A DNA stretch of 64,000 nt. It comes from Streptomyces spinosisporus (GTDB lineage Bacteria; Actinomycetota; Actinomycetes; Streptomycetales; Streptomycetaceae). Within the stretch, counting starts at the first letter, position 1, and each line of letters opens with the position of its first letter. The notes beneath the pieces were generated by a model. It did no database searches and was not told where the DNA came from. It saw only the letters and a list, made by a program, of their open reading frames with translations. Of the stretch, positions 51,717 to 60,584 are shown one piece after another. A program made the translations under genes and the position numbers. The stretch covers positions 62,001 to 126,000 of the forward strand of contig NZ_JALDAX010000022.1 in the NCBI RefSeq assembly GCF_022698145.1, in the 5' to 3' direction.

Positions 51717-52787
51717 ATGTCCACAGCCGCCGCACACGGCAGACCGATCGGCAAGGCGGCAGGGGCGGCCGTACTGCTCGTCCTTGTCGCGGCGACCGCC
51801 CCGAGCGCCGCCGCAGCACCGCACCCACCACGCGTCGACCGGATCAGCACCGCGGCCGACGGCAGCCAGGCCGACGGTGCCTCGGGCGCCGCGGCCATCA
51901 CGGCGGACGGCCGCTTCGCCGCCTTCCACTCCGCGGCCACCGACCTCGTGCCGGAGCCGGGCCACGGTGCCGACAGCCAGGCGTATGTGCGCGACCTGCG
52001 CACCGGCGCCGTCTCCAGGGTGCCGACCGCCCTCGGTGTCCCCGCGCTCAGCACCGACGGCCGCTGGGCCGCCTTCATCGGCTGGGGCCCGCACGACATC
52101 GACGTCTTCCTGACCGACCGCACCACCGGCACCCGCACCCGCATCGACGGCGCGGCACTCGGCGACAGCGCCTACGACCCGTCGATCAGCGCCGACGGGC
52201 GGTACGTGGCCTACGAGTACGTGCGCGACCATCCGCAGTTCCCGACCCGGATCGACGTCTACGACCGGGTGAGCGGCACTCGCGCGACCGTCAGCGTGGG
52301 CCCGGACGACTCCTCCCGGGACATGACCGACCCGTCGATCAGCGGCGACGGCAGCCGCATCGCCTACCAGGACGAGGGCACCGGCGAGGTGTGGGTGGCC
52401 GACCGGGCCACCGGCACGCAGAGCAGGGCCGACGACGGCACCCGCTCGACGGTCGTCCAACTCAGCGCCGACGGCCGGGTCCTCGCGATGAACGCGGCGG
52501 ACGGCGGCTATGTACGCGACCTGCGCTCGGGCCATGTCCGGCACTTCCCCGGCATGACGGCCCTGGCCATCAGCCCAGACGGGCGCCGCCTGCTGTGCAG
52601 GGACGCCGGATCGCACCTGTGGCTGCGCGACGTCCGCGGCAGCCACGCGCTCGCCGTCGGCCACGGAGACGCGGGCGCCGGCGCGGTCGCGTCCCGGGGC
52701 ACCGTCGTCTACTCCACGGACGACACGGACGTCGTACCGGGCGACACGAACGGCGTGTCAGACGTCTTCCGCTGGAGGGCGCACTGA
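51717..52787 (+). CDS. Secreted TolB-like beta-propeller protein
   Basis: 356 residues with a signal peptide (helix AAGAAVLLVLVAATAPSAAA, cleavage near residue 34). The mature part consists of repeated blades with SADGRYVAYE, SGDGSRIAYQDE, SADGRVLAMN and SPDGRRLLCRD, the WD40-like PD40/TolB pattern. Function unknown; such propellers bind proteins or glycans. Preceded by CAGGGGGAACC before the ATG. Its last 30 bp overlap the end of the convergent SMI1/KNR4 gene. Confidence 0.85.
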   Translation: MSTAAAHGRPIGKAAGAAVLLVLVAATAPSAAAAPHPPRVDRISTAADGSQADGASGAAAITADGRFAAFHSAATDLVPEPGHGADSQAYVRDLRTGAVSRVPTALGVPALSTDGRWAAFIGWGPHDIDVFLTDRTTGTRTRIDGAALGDSAYDPSISADGRYVAYEYVRDHPQFPTRIDVYDRVSGTRATVSVGPDDSSRDMTDPSISGDGSRIAYQDEGTGEVWVADRATGTQSRADDGTRSTVVQLSADGRVLAMNAADGGYVRDLRSGHVRHFPGMTALAISPDGRRLLCRDAGSHLWLRDVRGSHALAVGHGDAGAGAVASRGTVVYSTDDTDVVPGDTNGVSDVFRWRAH

Positions 52788-53387
52788 TGAGGGGCGGACG
52801 TGCCACTCCAGCATCCGCCCCTCATGCAGAACGGGAACGCGCGGCACGGAAGTCACGGGAGTCCCGTTCTCCAGGGAGTCGCACAGGTCCATGAGCATGA
52901 GATCCATGCGCGGCCACAGCATGCGGTACTCGGGGTCGCCGAACGACATCTCCCCGATCTCTCCCGAGTGATGATGCCGGTGGTCGACGAAGAGCAGGTC
53001 GCCCGAGAGGTTCCGGGCGAGGGGCACCCACTGTCGGTCGGCGATGCGGCCGATGACCAGGTCCTCCTCGCCCTCCTCAAAAGCGTCCTCCACCATCGAG
53101 ACGAGACCCCCGTGAGCGTCCAGGATTCCGTCGACGTCCAGGAGGCTGTAGCCGAGGAGAAACGCTCCCGGCTCCGTGCCTGCCCTTCGCATGGTGACGC
53201 CGTCGTGCAGGGCGAGGGTCGTCCTCACGTCCTCGTGGAGCGAGAGGCCGAGGCCGTCCTCCAGGCGCTTGATCTCGCCGTCCGGACAGCCCGGCCGCAA
53301 GGACCCGTGATCTCCGGGAGCGTGTTCGGCCAGCCAGTCGTCGAAGCGCTGCCACAACGCGGTGAGACCAGGTATTCCGGTAGCCAT
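52758..53387 (-). CDS. SMI1/KNR4 family protein
   Basis: 209 residues. SMI1/KNR4 features: LTALWQRFDDWLAEHAPGDH, GCPDGEIKRLEDGLGLSLHE with DVRTTLALHDGV, FLLGYSLLDVDGI, RQWVPLARNLSGDLLFVDHR, and GEIGEMSFGD. In bacteria the fold is frequent among immunity proteins of contact-dependent or polymorphic toxin systems and also among solitary proteins. No toxin gene is next to it, so the role stays open. It overlaps the secreted propeller gene tail to tail by 30 bp. Confidence 0.88.
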   Translation of the reverse strand: MATGIPGLTALWQRFDDWLAEHAPGDHGSLRPGCPDGEIKRLEDGLGLSLHEDVRTTLALHDGVTMRRAGTEPGAFLLGYSLLDVDGILDAHGGLVSMVEDAFEEGEEDLVIGRIADRQWVPLARNLSGDLLFVDHRHHHSGEIGEMSFGDPEYRMLWPRMDLMLMDLCDSLENGTPVTSVPRVPVLHEGRMLEWHVRPSSVRPPAEDV

Positions 53388-53507
53388 GGGCGCTTCTCTA
53401 CCACACGGTGGCCGGTCGTCCCGTGATCAGCGCCGTGCTCGCATCCTGAGACGGGCCGTGAGCGCGGGGGCGACGTGTGCCAGACTGCCTCCGTGCTCTC
53501 GTTCGCC

Positions 53508-53543
53508 ATGATTATTGGCAGCAGGCGCGCCGGTCCGCAGTGA
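53508..53543 (+). CDS. cimA leader peptide (isoleucine attenuator)
   Basis: 11 residues, MIIGSRRAGPQ, starting at ATG 53508. Codons 2 and 3 are both ATT, very rare in this genome, so ribosomes should stall when Ile-tRNA is short. A hairpin (GTCCGC 53533-53538 with GCGGAC 53567-53572, inner GTAC/GTAC) covers the leader stop. A T-tailed terminator follows at 53599. Citramalate synthase, which feeds isoleucine synthesis, is the next gene. No clear promoter or ribosome site was fixed. Confidence 0.65.
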   Translation: MIIGSRRAGPQ

Positions 53544-53598
53544 CCGCCACGTACGACCAGGTACGGGCGGACACCGTCGTCCTCGACCCGCGCGCAGA

Positions 53599-53623
53599 CC
53601 TCTCGCACCCGCGAGGGGTTTTT
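53599..53623 (+). terminator. Attenuator terminator upstream of cimA
   Basis: Stem CCTCTCG/CGAGGGG (one G-U pair), 6-base loop, then TTTTT and a second T run (CGCTTTTC). It resembles the ilvB attenuator in stem sequence and T tail. An alternative partner CCTCG at 53581-53585 could pair with the CGAGG of the right arm. Confidence 0.7.
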
Positions 53624-53744
53624 CGCTTTTCTGGCCCACCAGCAGCCGGGAGCCAAGCGCGAGGGATCATTGGGGGACGGTGGAGCCGGTCATTCCGGTA
53701 CAGACCGAGATCCAACGGGATCCAACAGCAGGAGCCTTGACACC

Positions 53745-55349
53745 ATGACCGCAACCAGCGAGCTCGACGATTCGTTCCACGTCTTCGACACGACGCTGCG
53801 CGACGGCGCGCAGCGCGAGGGCATCAACCTCACCGTCGCGGACAAGCTGGCCATCGCACGGCACCTGGACGACTTCGGCGTGGGCTTCATCGAGGGCGGC
53901 TGGCCCGGCGCCAACCCGCGGGACACGGAGTTCTTCGCCCGCGCCCGGCAGGAGATCGACTTCAAGCACGCCCAGCTGGTCGCCTTCGGCGCGACCCGCA
54001 GGGCCGGCGGCAAGGCCTCCGAGGACCCGCAGGTCAAGGCGCTCCTGGACGCGGGCGCCGACGTGATCACCCTGGTCGCCAAATCGCACGACCGGCATGT
54101 CGAACTCGCCCTGCGCACCACGCTCGACGAGAACCTGGAGATGGTCCGCGACACCGTCTCCCACCTGCGCGAGCAGGGCCGCCGGGTGTTCGTCGACTGC
54201 GAGCACTTCTTCGACGGCTACCGCGCGAACCCCGAGTACGCCAAGGCCGTCGTACGGACCGCCTGGGAGGCCGGCGCCTCCGTCGTGATCCTCTGCGACA
54301 CCAACGGCGGCATGCTCCCGGCGCAGGTCCAGGCGGTCGTCGCGACCGTGCTGGCGGACACCGGGGCGCGGCTCGGCATCCACGCCCAGGACGACACCGG
54401 CTGCGCGGTCGCCAACACCCTGGCCGCCGTGGACGCGGGCGCGACGCATGTGCAGTGCACGGCGAACGGCTACGGCGAGCGCGTCGGCAACGCCAACCTC
54501 TTCCCGGTCGTCGCCGCCCTGGAGCTCAAGTACGGCAAGCAGGTCCTGCCCGAGGGCGCGCTGCGCGAGATGACCCGGATCTCGCACGCCATCGCGGAGG
54601 TGGTGAACCTCACGCCCTCCACCCACCAGCCGTACGTGGGTGTCTCGGCCTTCGCCCACAAGGCGGGCCTGCACGCCTCGGCCATCAAGGTCGACCCGGA
54701 CCTGTACCAGCACATCGACCCGGAGCGGGTCGGCAACACCATGCGGATGCTGGTCTCCGACATGGCGGGCCGCGCCTCCGTCGAGCTCAAGGGCAAGGAG
54801 CTCGGCATCGACCTGGGCGGCGACCGCGAGCTGGTCGGCCGGGTCGTGGAGCGGGTCAAGGAGCGCGAACTCAAGGGCTACACCTACGAGGCGGCGGACG
54901 CGAGCTTCGAACTCCTGCTCCGCGCCGAGGTGCAGGGCAGCCCCCTGCGCTACTTCGAGGTCGAGTCCTGGCGGGCCATCGTCGAGGACCGCCCCGACGG
55001 CATCCACGCCAACGAGGCCACGGTCAAGCTCTACGCCAAGGGCGAGCGCATCGTCGCCACCGCGGAGGGCAACGGCCCGGTCAACGCCCTGGACCGCGCC
55101 CTCCGCGTCGCGCTGGAGAAGATCTACCCGCAGCTCGCCAAGCTGGAGCTGGTCGACTACAAGGTCCGCATCCTGGAAGGCGTCCACGGCACCGAGTCCA
55201 CCACCCGCGTCCTGATCTCCACCTCGGACGGCGCGGGCGAGTGGTCCACGGTGGGCGTCGCGGAGAACGTCATCGCCGCCTCCTGGCAGGCGCTGGAGGA
55301 CGCGTACGCATACGGCCTGCTGCGGGCCGGGGTGGAGCCGGCGCAGTAG
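53745..55349 (+). CDS. cimA: (R)-citramalate synthase
   Basis: 534 residues. HMGL-type barrel: FDTTLRDGAQREGINLTVAD, GGWPGANPRDTEFFARARQE, HAQDDTGCAVANTLAAVDAG and GYGERVGNANL. The C-terminal LeuA-type allosteric dimer domain (from ~400) ends in EDAYAYGLLRAG. Length and the EGGWPGANP motif point to citramalate synthase (acetyl-CoA + pyruvate, threonine-independent Ile route) rather than 2-isopropylmalate synthase. ATG 53745 follows AGCAGGAGCCTTGACACC. Probably regulated by the isoleucine attenuator upstream. Confidence 0.95.
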   Translation: MTATSELDDSFHVFDTTLRDGAQREGINLTVADKLAIARHLDDFGVGFIEGGWPGANPRDTEFFARARQEIDFKHAQLVAFGATRRAGGKASEDPQVKALLDAGADVITLVAKSHDRHVELALRTTLDENLEMVRDTVSHLREQGRRVFVDCEHFFDGYRANPEYAKAVVRTAWEAGASVVILCDTNGGMLPAQVQAVVATVLADTGARLGIHAQDDTGCAVANTLAAVDAGATHVQCTANGYGERVGNANLFPVVAALELKYGKQVLPEGALREMTRISHAIAEVVNLTPSTHQPYVGVSAFAHKAGLHASAIKVDPDLYQHIDPERVGNTMRMLVSDMAGRASVELKGKELGIDLGGDRELVGRVVERVKERELKGYTYEAADASFELLLRAEVQGSPLRYFEVESWRAIVEDRPDGIHANEATVKLYAKGERIVATAEGNGPVNALDRALRVALEKIYPQLAKLELVDYKVRILEGVHGTESTTRVLISTSDGAGEWSTVGVAENVIAASWQALEDAYAYGLLRAGVEPAQ

Positions 55350-55384
55350 TCACCTCGCGCGGGCACCCACCCCGGTGAACTCCT

Positions 55385-57256
55385 CTACTGCAGGTGCCAC
55401 TTCTGGTTGGCGGCGCCCGTGCAGCTCCAGATCTGTGCGCGGGCGCCGTTGGCCGAGGAGTTGTCGGTGACATCCAGGCACTTGTTCGCGGCCAGGTTCA
55501 CCACATCACCGGTCGAGGAGTTGTACGACCACTGCTGGGCGCCGGTGCCGTTGCAGTCGTACAACTGGACCTTCGAGCCGTCGGCGACCGCGGCCGCGGT
55601 CACGTCGAGGCACTTGCCCAGGGCGCGGATCGAGCCGTCGCTCTGCACGGTCCACTGCTGGGCGGAGGAGCCGTTGCAGTCGTAGAGCTGGACCGCCGTG
55701 CCGTTCGCGCTCGAGGCGCCCGCCACGTCGAGGCACTTGCCGGCGAGCCCGACGAAGGAACCGGACTGCGCGCCGCTGCCGGACTGCGTGCCGTTCCAGG
55801 TGAAGGTCGCCGAGGTCTTGCCCGGCAGTGAGTAAGTGGCGTGCTGCGAGCCCCAGTTGATGGTCACCGTCTTCGCGCTGGAGGCGTCGTTGTAGGCGAT
55901 CAGCGCCTTGGAGCCGTCGGGGTTGCGCCACGCCACGTTCGGCACGGCCGAGGAGGCCGTGGACGCGATCCGCTGTGCGCCGGGCCGCACGAACTTCGTC
56001 AGGTGGCCCATCGTGTAGTACTCGACGGTGTAGTCGACGGTCCCGCTCGCCCCGTCGCCGTTGTGCACGGTGATCAGCCCGGTGCAGGTGCCGCAACCAC
56101 CGTTGTGCGGGCCCATGTTCTGGTCCACCGCGAGGGACCACTTGGTCACCGACTTCGCCCAGTTGCGGGTGTAGTCGATGATGTTGTTCATGTCCTCGCG
56201 CTGCTGGTTGGCGATCCAGGTGCCGCCGGAGTGCTCGGTGCCGAACGCGTCCAGGTTCGGGTACTGGTTGTGGACCGTGGTCTGCTTGCCGACGCCGCTG
56301 ATGTCGCTGTAGCCGTGCCAGGCGATGCCGCCGAAGTTGGGGTGGTTGCGGATCGCGGCGTCGTCGACGCTCTGGGCCGCGTAGGAGTCGTAGACGTCCC
56401 AGTTCCAGTCGTGCGCCAGGACCTTGGTGGACAGGCCCGCGGACTGCAGTTTCGGCAGCAGTTCGTTCTTCATGAAGTACGCGAGGCCGCTGGCGTTCCA
56501 GCTCATCGACGGGTAACCGCTGCAGCAGGTCGGCTCGTTCTGCGGGGTGACGTAGGAGATGTCGATGCCCTGGTTCTTGTACGCCTGGAGGTACTTCACG
56601 AAGTAGTTGGCGTACGCGCCGTAGTCCTCCGCCTTGAGCCAGCCGCCGTTGAGCGAGCCGCTGTCCTTCATCCAGGCCGGAGCCGTCCATGGCGAGGCCA
56701 TGACAGTCAGAGAGGGGTTCAGCTGGAGCGCCTGCTTGGTCAGCGGGGCGACGTCCGCGAGGTCGTGCGCGATGGAGAAGCTGTTGAGGTTCGGGTCGGT
56801 CTGCCCGGCAGGCACGTCGTCGTAGGTGTAGCCGAAGCGCGCCAGGTCCGAGGCCCCCATCGGATTGCGCAGGAACGACAGCCCGATGCCGTCCGTCGGC
56901 GAGAACAGCTTCCGCATGGTCGCGTCGCGCATGGACTGCGAGAGGGCGCCGCTGGAGTTCATCAGCCAGGCCGCGGTGTCCGTGAAGGAGGCGCCGCCGC
57001 CGGTGAAGGTCTGGTACCGGGTGCCCTCGTCGACGGTGATGTTCTCGCCCGAGCCACCGGTGCCGGACTGGAAGGCGAACGGCGTCTGCGCCTGGAGTCC
57101 GCGCGTGACATGGCGTCCGCCCGAGTCGTCGGTGGTGGTCAGATACGCCGTGACCTGCTCACCGGCGGCGTGTGCGGGGGGAACGGCCGCGGTGAAGCCG
57201 GCCGCCGAGAGCACGCCGGCCAGCAGTAGCCGGAGTGCGTGGGGGGTTCTTCTCAT
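55385..57256 (-). CDS. Secreted GH30 glycoside hydrolase with ricin-B lectin domain
   Basis: 623 residues. The signal peptide runs to about residue 30 (PPAHA/AGEQ). The GH30 barrel covers ~40-400: TFTGGGASFTDTAAWLMNSS, MASPWTAPAWMKDSGSLNGG, the acid/base Glu241 in YVTPQNEPTCCSG, and the nucleophile Glu341 in FGTEHSGGTW. A beta-sandwich Glyco_hydro_30C domain (~405-475) comes next and then a CBM13/ricin-type domain with QQW repeats (490-623). Likely an endo- or exo-beta-glucosidase/galactanase acting on plant or fungal polymers outside the cell. Confidence 0.92.
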   Translation of the reverse strand: MRRTPHALRLLLAGVLSAAGFTAAVPPAHAAGEQVTAYLTTTDDSGGRHVTRGLQAQTPFAFQSGTGGSGENITVDEGTRYQTFTGGGASFTDTAAWLMNSSGALSQSMRDATMRKLFSPTDGIGLSFLRNPMGASDLARFGYTYDDVPAGQTDPNLNSFSIAHDLADVAPLTKQALQLNPSLTVMASPWTAPAWMKDSGSLNGGWLKAEDYGAYANYFVKYLQAYKNQGIDISYVTPQNEPTCCSGYPSMSWNASGLAYFMKNELLPKLQSAGLSTKVLAHDWNWDVYDSYAAQSVDDAAIRNHPNFGGIAWHGYSDISGVGKQTTVHNQYPNLDAFGTEHSGGTWIANQQREDMNNIIDYTRNWAKSVTKWSLAVDQNMGPHNGGCGTCTGLITVHNGDGASGTVDYTVEYYTMGHLTKFVRPGAQRIASTASSAVPNVAWRNPDGSKALIAYNDASSAKTVTINWGSQHATYSLPGKTSATFTWNGTQSGSGAQSGSFVGLAGKCLDVAGASSANGTAVQLYDCNGSSAQQWTVQSDGSIRALGKCLDVTAAAVADGSKVQLYDCNGTGAQQWSYNSSTGDVVNLAANKCLDVTDNSSANGARAQIWSCTGAANQKWHLQ

Positions 57257-57474
57257 GGGGGGTGCATCCCTTCCTGACGAGACGTCTCGACGGGTCTGCG
57301 GGGCGCCAGTTAACTCACGGCGTGATCTAAGTCATGAGTGAACTGCTCGAGCCAGAGTGAACCAGAGACCGGAGAGTGGAGGGAAGGTCCATGCCAAGAA
57401 CCGCCCCGCCCGGCTCCGCAGAATGCCGTCGTCATCCCTGACCAGTTTTGGGAGGCTTCGGGTAGCTTCGAACC

Positions 57475-58845
57475 ATGAAGCCCGGCGTACGGACCCGAAG
57501 CCTCCCGGGGCTGCTCCTGGCCCTGCTGCTCGCGGCGCTCGCCGTGGTGACGACGGCGCCCGCGCCCGCCTCCGCCGCCACCGGCGTCTCGGCGATCGCC
57601 GAAGCCCTGCGCAAGAGCCCGGTCTACGTCGACCCGGCCGCCTCCGCGCAGCTGTCGTCCGCCGACGCGGACGCCCTGGCCCAGCAGATCAAGGACGCGG
57701 ACAAACCCCTGTTCATCGCCGTCCTCCCGGCGGGCTACCCGACCGAGAACCTCTTCGCGAACCTGCGCACCGCCACCGGCGTCACCGGCCTGTACGCGAT
57801 CCGCCTCGGTGACCGCTTCGACGCGCGCGCCGACTCCTCGGTCCTGCCGCGCACGGCCGTGCGGAACCTGGTCACCAGCGTGAGCAGCGAGAAGGACACC
57901 GGGACCCAGCTCACCGACTTCACCGGCCGGGCGCTCGCCAACATCGGCGGCTCGGCCCCCTCCAGTTGGGGCTCCTCCTCCGACGGTGGAGGTGTCTCCT
58001 CCACCGCGCTGATCACCACGGGCGCCGTGCTGGTGGCCGGCGGTGCGGGCGCGTACGCCCTGGTGCGCCGCAACCGGCGGCGGCACGAGGAGGAACAGCG
58101 CGCGGCCCTGGAGCGGCTCGGCGTCGTCGTCGACGAGGACATCACCGCCTTCGGCGAGGAACTGGACCGCCTCGACTTCCACCCCGCGGAACCGGGTGCC
58201 GACGACGCGATGCGCGCGGACTACGAACGCGCGCTGGACGCCTACGAACAGGCCAAGTCCCTGATGGCGCAGGCGCGCAGGCCCGAGGACGTGCGCGCGG
58301 TCACCCAGGCCCTGGAGGACGGCCGCTTCAGCCTCGCCCAGCTGGCCGCGCGCCGCGAGGGCCGCCCGCTGCCCGAGCGCCGCCCGCCCTGCTTCTTCGA
58401 CCCGCGCCACGGCCCCTCCGTCACCGACGCCACCTGGACGCCGCCCGGCGGCACCGCGCGCGAGGTGCCGGTCTGCGCGGCCGACGCCACCCGCCTCGCG
58501 GACGGCCACGACCCCGCGGTCCGCGAGGTCGACACCGACGACGGCCGCCGCCCGTACTGGGACGCGGGTCCGGCCTACGGCCCCTGGGCGGGCGGCTACT
58601 TCGGCGGCGGCCTGCTGCCGGGACTGCTGGTCGGCACCCTGCTCGGCAGCATGATGGCCACCCCCGCCTACTCGGCCGACTACGGCTCCGGATACGGCGA
58701 CTTCGGCGGCGGCTACGAGGGCGGTGACGTCTCCGGCGCGGACTTCGACAGCGGGGACTTCGGCGGCGGCTTCGGCGACGGGGGCTTCGGCGACGGCGGG
58801 GGAGGGGACGCCGGGGGCGGTGGGGACTTCGGGGGCGGGTTCTGA
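57475..58845 (+). CDS. Membrane-anchored protein with Gly/Asp/Phe-rich C-terminus
   Basis: 456 residues. A signal peptide (LPGLLLALLLAALAVVTTAP, cut near ASA) is followed by an extracytoplasmic domain (SAIAEALRKSPVYVDPAASA, LSSADADALAQQIKDADKPL), a second helix (LITTGAVLVAGGAGAYALV), and a charged cytoplasmic region (to ~365). A weak hydrophobic patch GGGLLPGLLVGTLLGSMMA precedes a tail of GDFGGG-type repeats. The N-terminal layout recalls TPM-like stress proteins, but I cannot assign it. The tail end is duplicated as 34-bp repeats past the stop. Confidence 0.8.
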   Translation: MKPGVRTRSLPGLLLALLLAALAVVTTAPAPASAATGVSAIAEALRKSPVYVDPAASAQLSSADADALAQQIKDADKPLFIAVLPAGYPTENLFANLRTATGVTGLYAIRLGDRFDARADSSVLPRTAVRNLVTSVSSEKDTGTQLTDFTGRALANIGGSAPSSWGSSSDGGGVSSTALITTGAVLVAGGAGAYALVRRNRRRHEEEQRAALERLGVVVDEDITAFGEELDRLDFHPAEPGADDAMRADYERALDAYEQAKSLMAQARRPEDVRAVTQALEDGRFSLAQLAARREGRPLPERRPPCFFDPRHGPSVTDATWTPPGGTAREVPVCAADATRLADGHDPAVREVDTDDGRRPYWDAGPAYGPWAGGYFGGGLLPGLLVGTLLGSMMATPAYSADYGSGYGDFGGGYEGGDVSGADFDSGDFGGGFGDGGFGDGGGGDAGGGGDFGGGF

Positions 58846-58954
58846 AGAGTGCGGCGCGGGCTTCGGGAGCGAGTCCTGAAGAGTGCGGCGCGGGCTTCGG
58901 GAGCGGGTTCTGAAGGACGCGGCGGGGACTTCGGCGGCGGGTTCTGAAGGATCC
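58840..58954 (+). repeat. 34-bp tandem repeat duplicating the gene end
   Basis: Three full units start at 58840, 58874 and 58908 and a partial fourth (TTCTGAAGGATCC) at 58942. The first unit includes the stop codon (58843-58845) of the Gly-rich protein gene. Units 1 and 2 differ by few bases; unit 3 is closer to the gene's own GGGGACTTCGG sequence. Confidence 0.85.
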
Positions 58955-58981
58955 GGGCGAGGGGGTGGGCCCGATGGGGGT

Positions 58982-59404
58982 TCAGTCCGCCTCCGCCAGC
59001 CGCTCCATCAGCGCGGCGGCCAGCTCCAGCACCCCGCGCTCCGTCGGGCTCAGCGTGTCCAGCGCACCCGCCAGCCAGTCGTCCCGCTCCGCCATGTCCC
59101 GCTCCAGGGCCCCGAGGCCCTGAGCGGTCAGCGACAGCACGGATTGCCGCCGGTCCGCCGTGCCCGGCTCACGGACGATCAGCCCCTCCGCCTCCAGCTC
59201 GGCGAAGACCCGGGTCAGTGACTGCGGACGCTGCCGCTCCGCCGCCGCGACCGCGCCGGGCGTGGCCGGTCCGTGCCGGTGCAGATGTCCGAGCACCGAC
59301 AGCTGGTTGGGACTCAGGCTCCCGTCCCCGCGCTCGTGCCGCAGCCGGCGGTTGAGCCGGACGACACCGCGGCGGAGGCGGGCGGCTTCGGTGGAGTGGT
59401 TCAT
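58982..59404 (-). CDS. MarR family transcriptional regulator
   Basis: 140 residues. Winged-helix features: LSPNQLSVLGHLHRHGPATP, AAAERQRPQSLTRVFAELEA, and the wing EPGTADRRQSVLSLTAQG. Divergent from the FUSC-type membrane protein, 73 bp between starts, and so probably its regulator. TACGCAATG occurs in both control and coding ends of the gap (59415 and 59503), the latter as the palindrome TACGC-AAT-GCGTA. Confidence 0.92.
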   Translation of the reverse strand: MNHSTEAARLRRGVVRLNRRLRHERGDGSLSPNQLSVLGHLHRHGPATPGAVAAAERQRPQSLTRVFAELEAEGLIVREPGTADRRQSVLSLTAQGLGALERDMAERDDWLAGALDTLSPTERGVLELAAALMERLAEAD

Positions 59405-59477
59405 GAGGGGATCGTACGCAATGACTTACTATCACGAGGCCTCGGGCACGTTATGGGGGCGAGAAAATAGCCGTAGT

Positions 59478-60524
59478 ATGCGACAGGTGACCGCAAAACT
59501 GATACGCAATGCGTACGAAGCGGCGCTGACGATGACCGCCGTGCTGCTCAGCTGGGCCGCCGCCCTGGCGCTGGAGGGCGCCGCCGGACTGCACACCGAT
59601 GTGCTCGTCCTCGCAGTCGCCCTGACGCTCACCCTCGCCGCGAGCCAGCGCACCGCCGACACCCGGCGCCGGCTCACCGCGCTCGTGCTGCTGCCCGCGA
59701 CGGCCGGTGCCTCGATCTTCCTCGGCCGGCTGATCGCCGCCCACTACACCGCCGGGGCCGCCGTCTTCACGGCCGGTCTCGCGCTGGCCATCTGGATCCG
59801 CCGCTACGGCCCCGCCGCCACCAAGGCCGGCACCTTGATGACCCTCCCGCTGATCGCCCTCCTGATCGTCCCCGGCCCCGCCCTGCCGCCCGAGGCGCAG
59901 AGCGGGCTGACGACCTGGTTCTGGTCGGCGCTGGTCGCCGCGCTGGCGTGCTGCTCGATCTGGCTGGTGCAGGGGCTGGGGGACCGGTTCGGGCCCTGGC
60001 GCGCCGAACCCGTTCCCGAGCGGCCGCGGCGCCGGTCCCGTCTGCACCCCCGCCCCAGTACCCGGATGGCCCTGCAGATGGCGGCCGGTGTCGCGGCCGC
60101 GTTCGCCCTCGGCCGTCTGCTCTTCGACGGCCACTGGCCCTGGGTGGTGCTGACCGCGTACGTCGCCGCGAGCGGCAACCGGGGCCGGACCGACGTACTG
60201 CGCAAGGGGGTCGAGCGCCTCGCGGGCGCCGTCGTCGGCACGCTGCTGGCGACCGGGGTCGCGGCGGCCGGTGTCACGGGACATGCCGCGGTGGCGCTGA
60301 TGTTCGCCGTCCTCGCCGTGGCCCTGTGGCTGCGCCCCCTCAACTACGCCTACTGGGCCGCCGGAATGACCTGTGCCCTCTCCCTCCTCCTCGGCTACTT
60401 CGGCCAGGATGCCCAGCACCTCCTGCCCACCCGCCTGGAGGGCATCGCGGTCGGTGCCGTGCTGTCCGTGGCGTCCGCCTGGTGGCTGCTGCCGGTGCCA
60501 CGGAGACGTACGGCGGAAGGATGA
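59478..60524 (+). CDS. FUSC family membrane protein (aromatic acid exporter-like)
   Basis: 348 residues from ATG 59478. About eight to nine hydrophobic segments in two groups; the second group has the FUSC/PF13515 pattern WPWVVLTAYVAASGNRGRTD with VLRKGVERLAGAVVGTLLAT. Such proteins are pumps for aromatic carboxylic acids (fusaric acid, p-hydroxybenzoate) or act in membrane stress. The divergent MarR gene fits a phenolic-acid-responsive repressor. Upstream frame extension beyond 59478 overlaps the MarR gene and is rejected. Substrate unknown. Confidence 0.88.
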   Translation: MRQVTAKLIRNAYEAALTMTAVLLSWAAALALEGAAGLHTDVLVLAVALTLTLAASQRTADTRRRLTALVLLPATAGASIFLGRLIAAHYTAGAAVFTAGLALAIWIRRYGPAATKAGTLMTLPLIALLIVPGPALPPEAQSGLTTWFWSALVAALACCSIWLVQGLGDRFGPWRAEPVPERPRRRSRLHPRPSTRMALQMAAGVAAAFALGRLLFDGHWPWVVLTAYVAASGNRGRTDVLRKGVERLAGAVVGTLLATGVAAAGVTGHAAVALMFAVLAVALWLRPLNYAYWAAGMTCALSLLLGYFGQDAQHLLPTRLEGIAVGAVLSVASAWWLLPVPRRRTAEG

Positions 60525-60584
60525 CGGCAAAAAGCGCCGATCCGCCGATATCAATCGACTTGCCCCATCTCCTACGCTCTCGTC

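Noticed and set aside
53388..53507. Protein-coding gene between the SMI1/KNR4 gene and the cimA leader
   Set aside because: Only short frames with poor codon use; the region most likely carries promoters for both directions.
59503..59515. TACGC-AAT-GCGTA palindrome as a MarR operator
   Set aside because: It lies inside the FUSC coding sequence and the partner site at 59415 is only half matching; noted under the MarR entry but not called as an operator.
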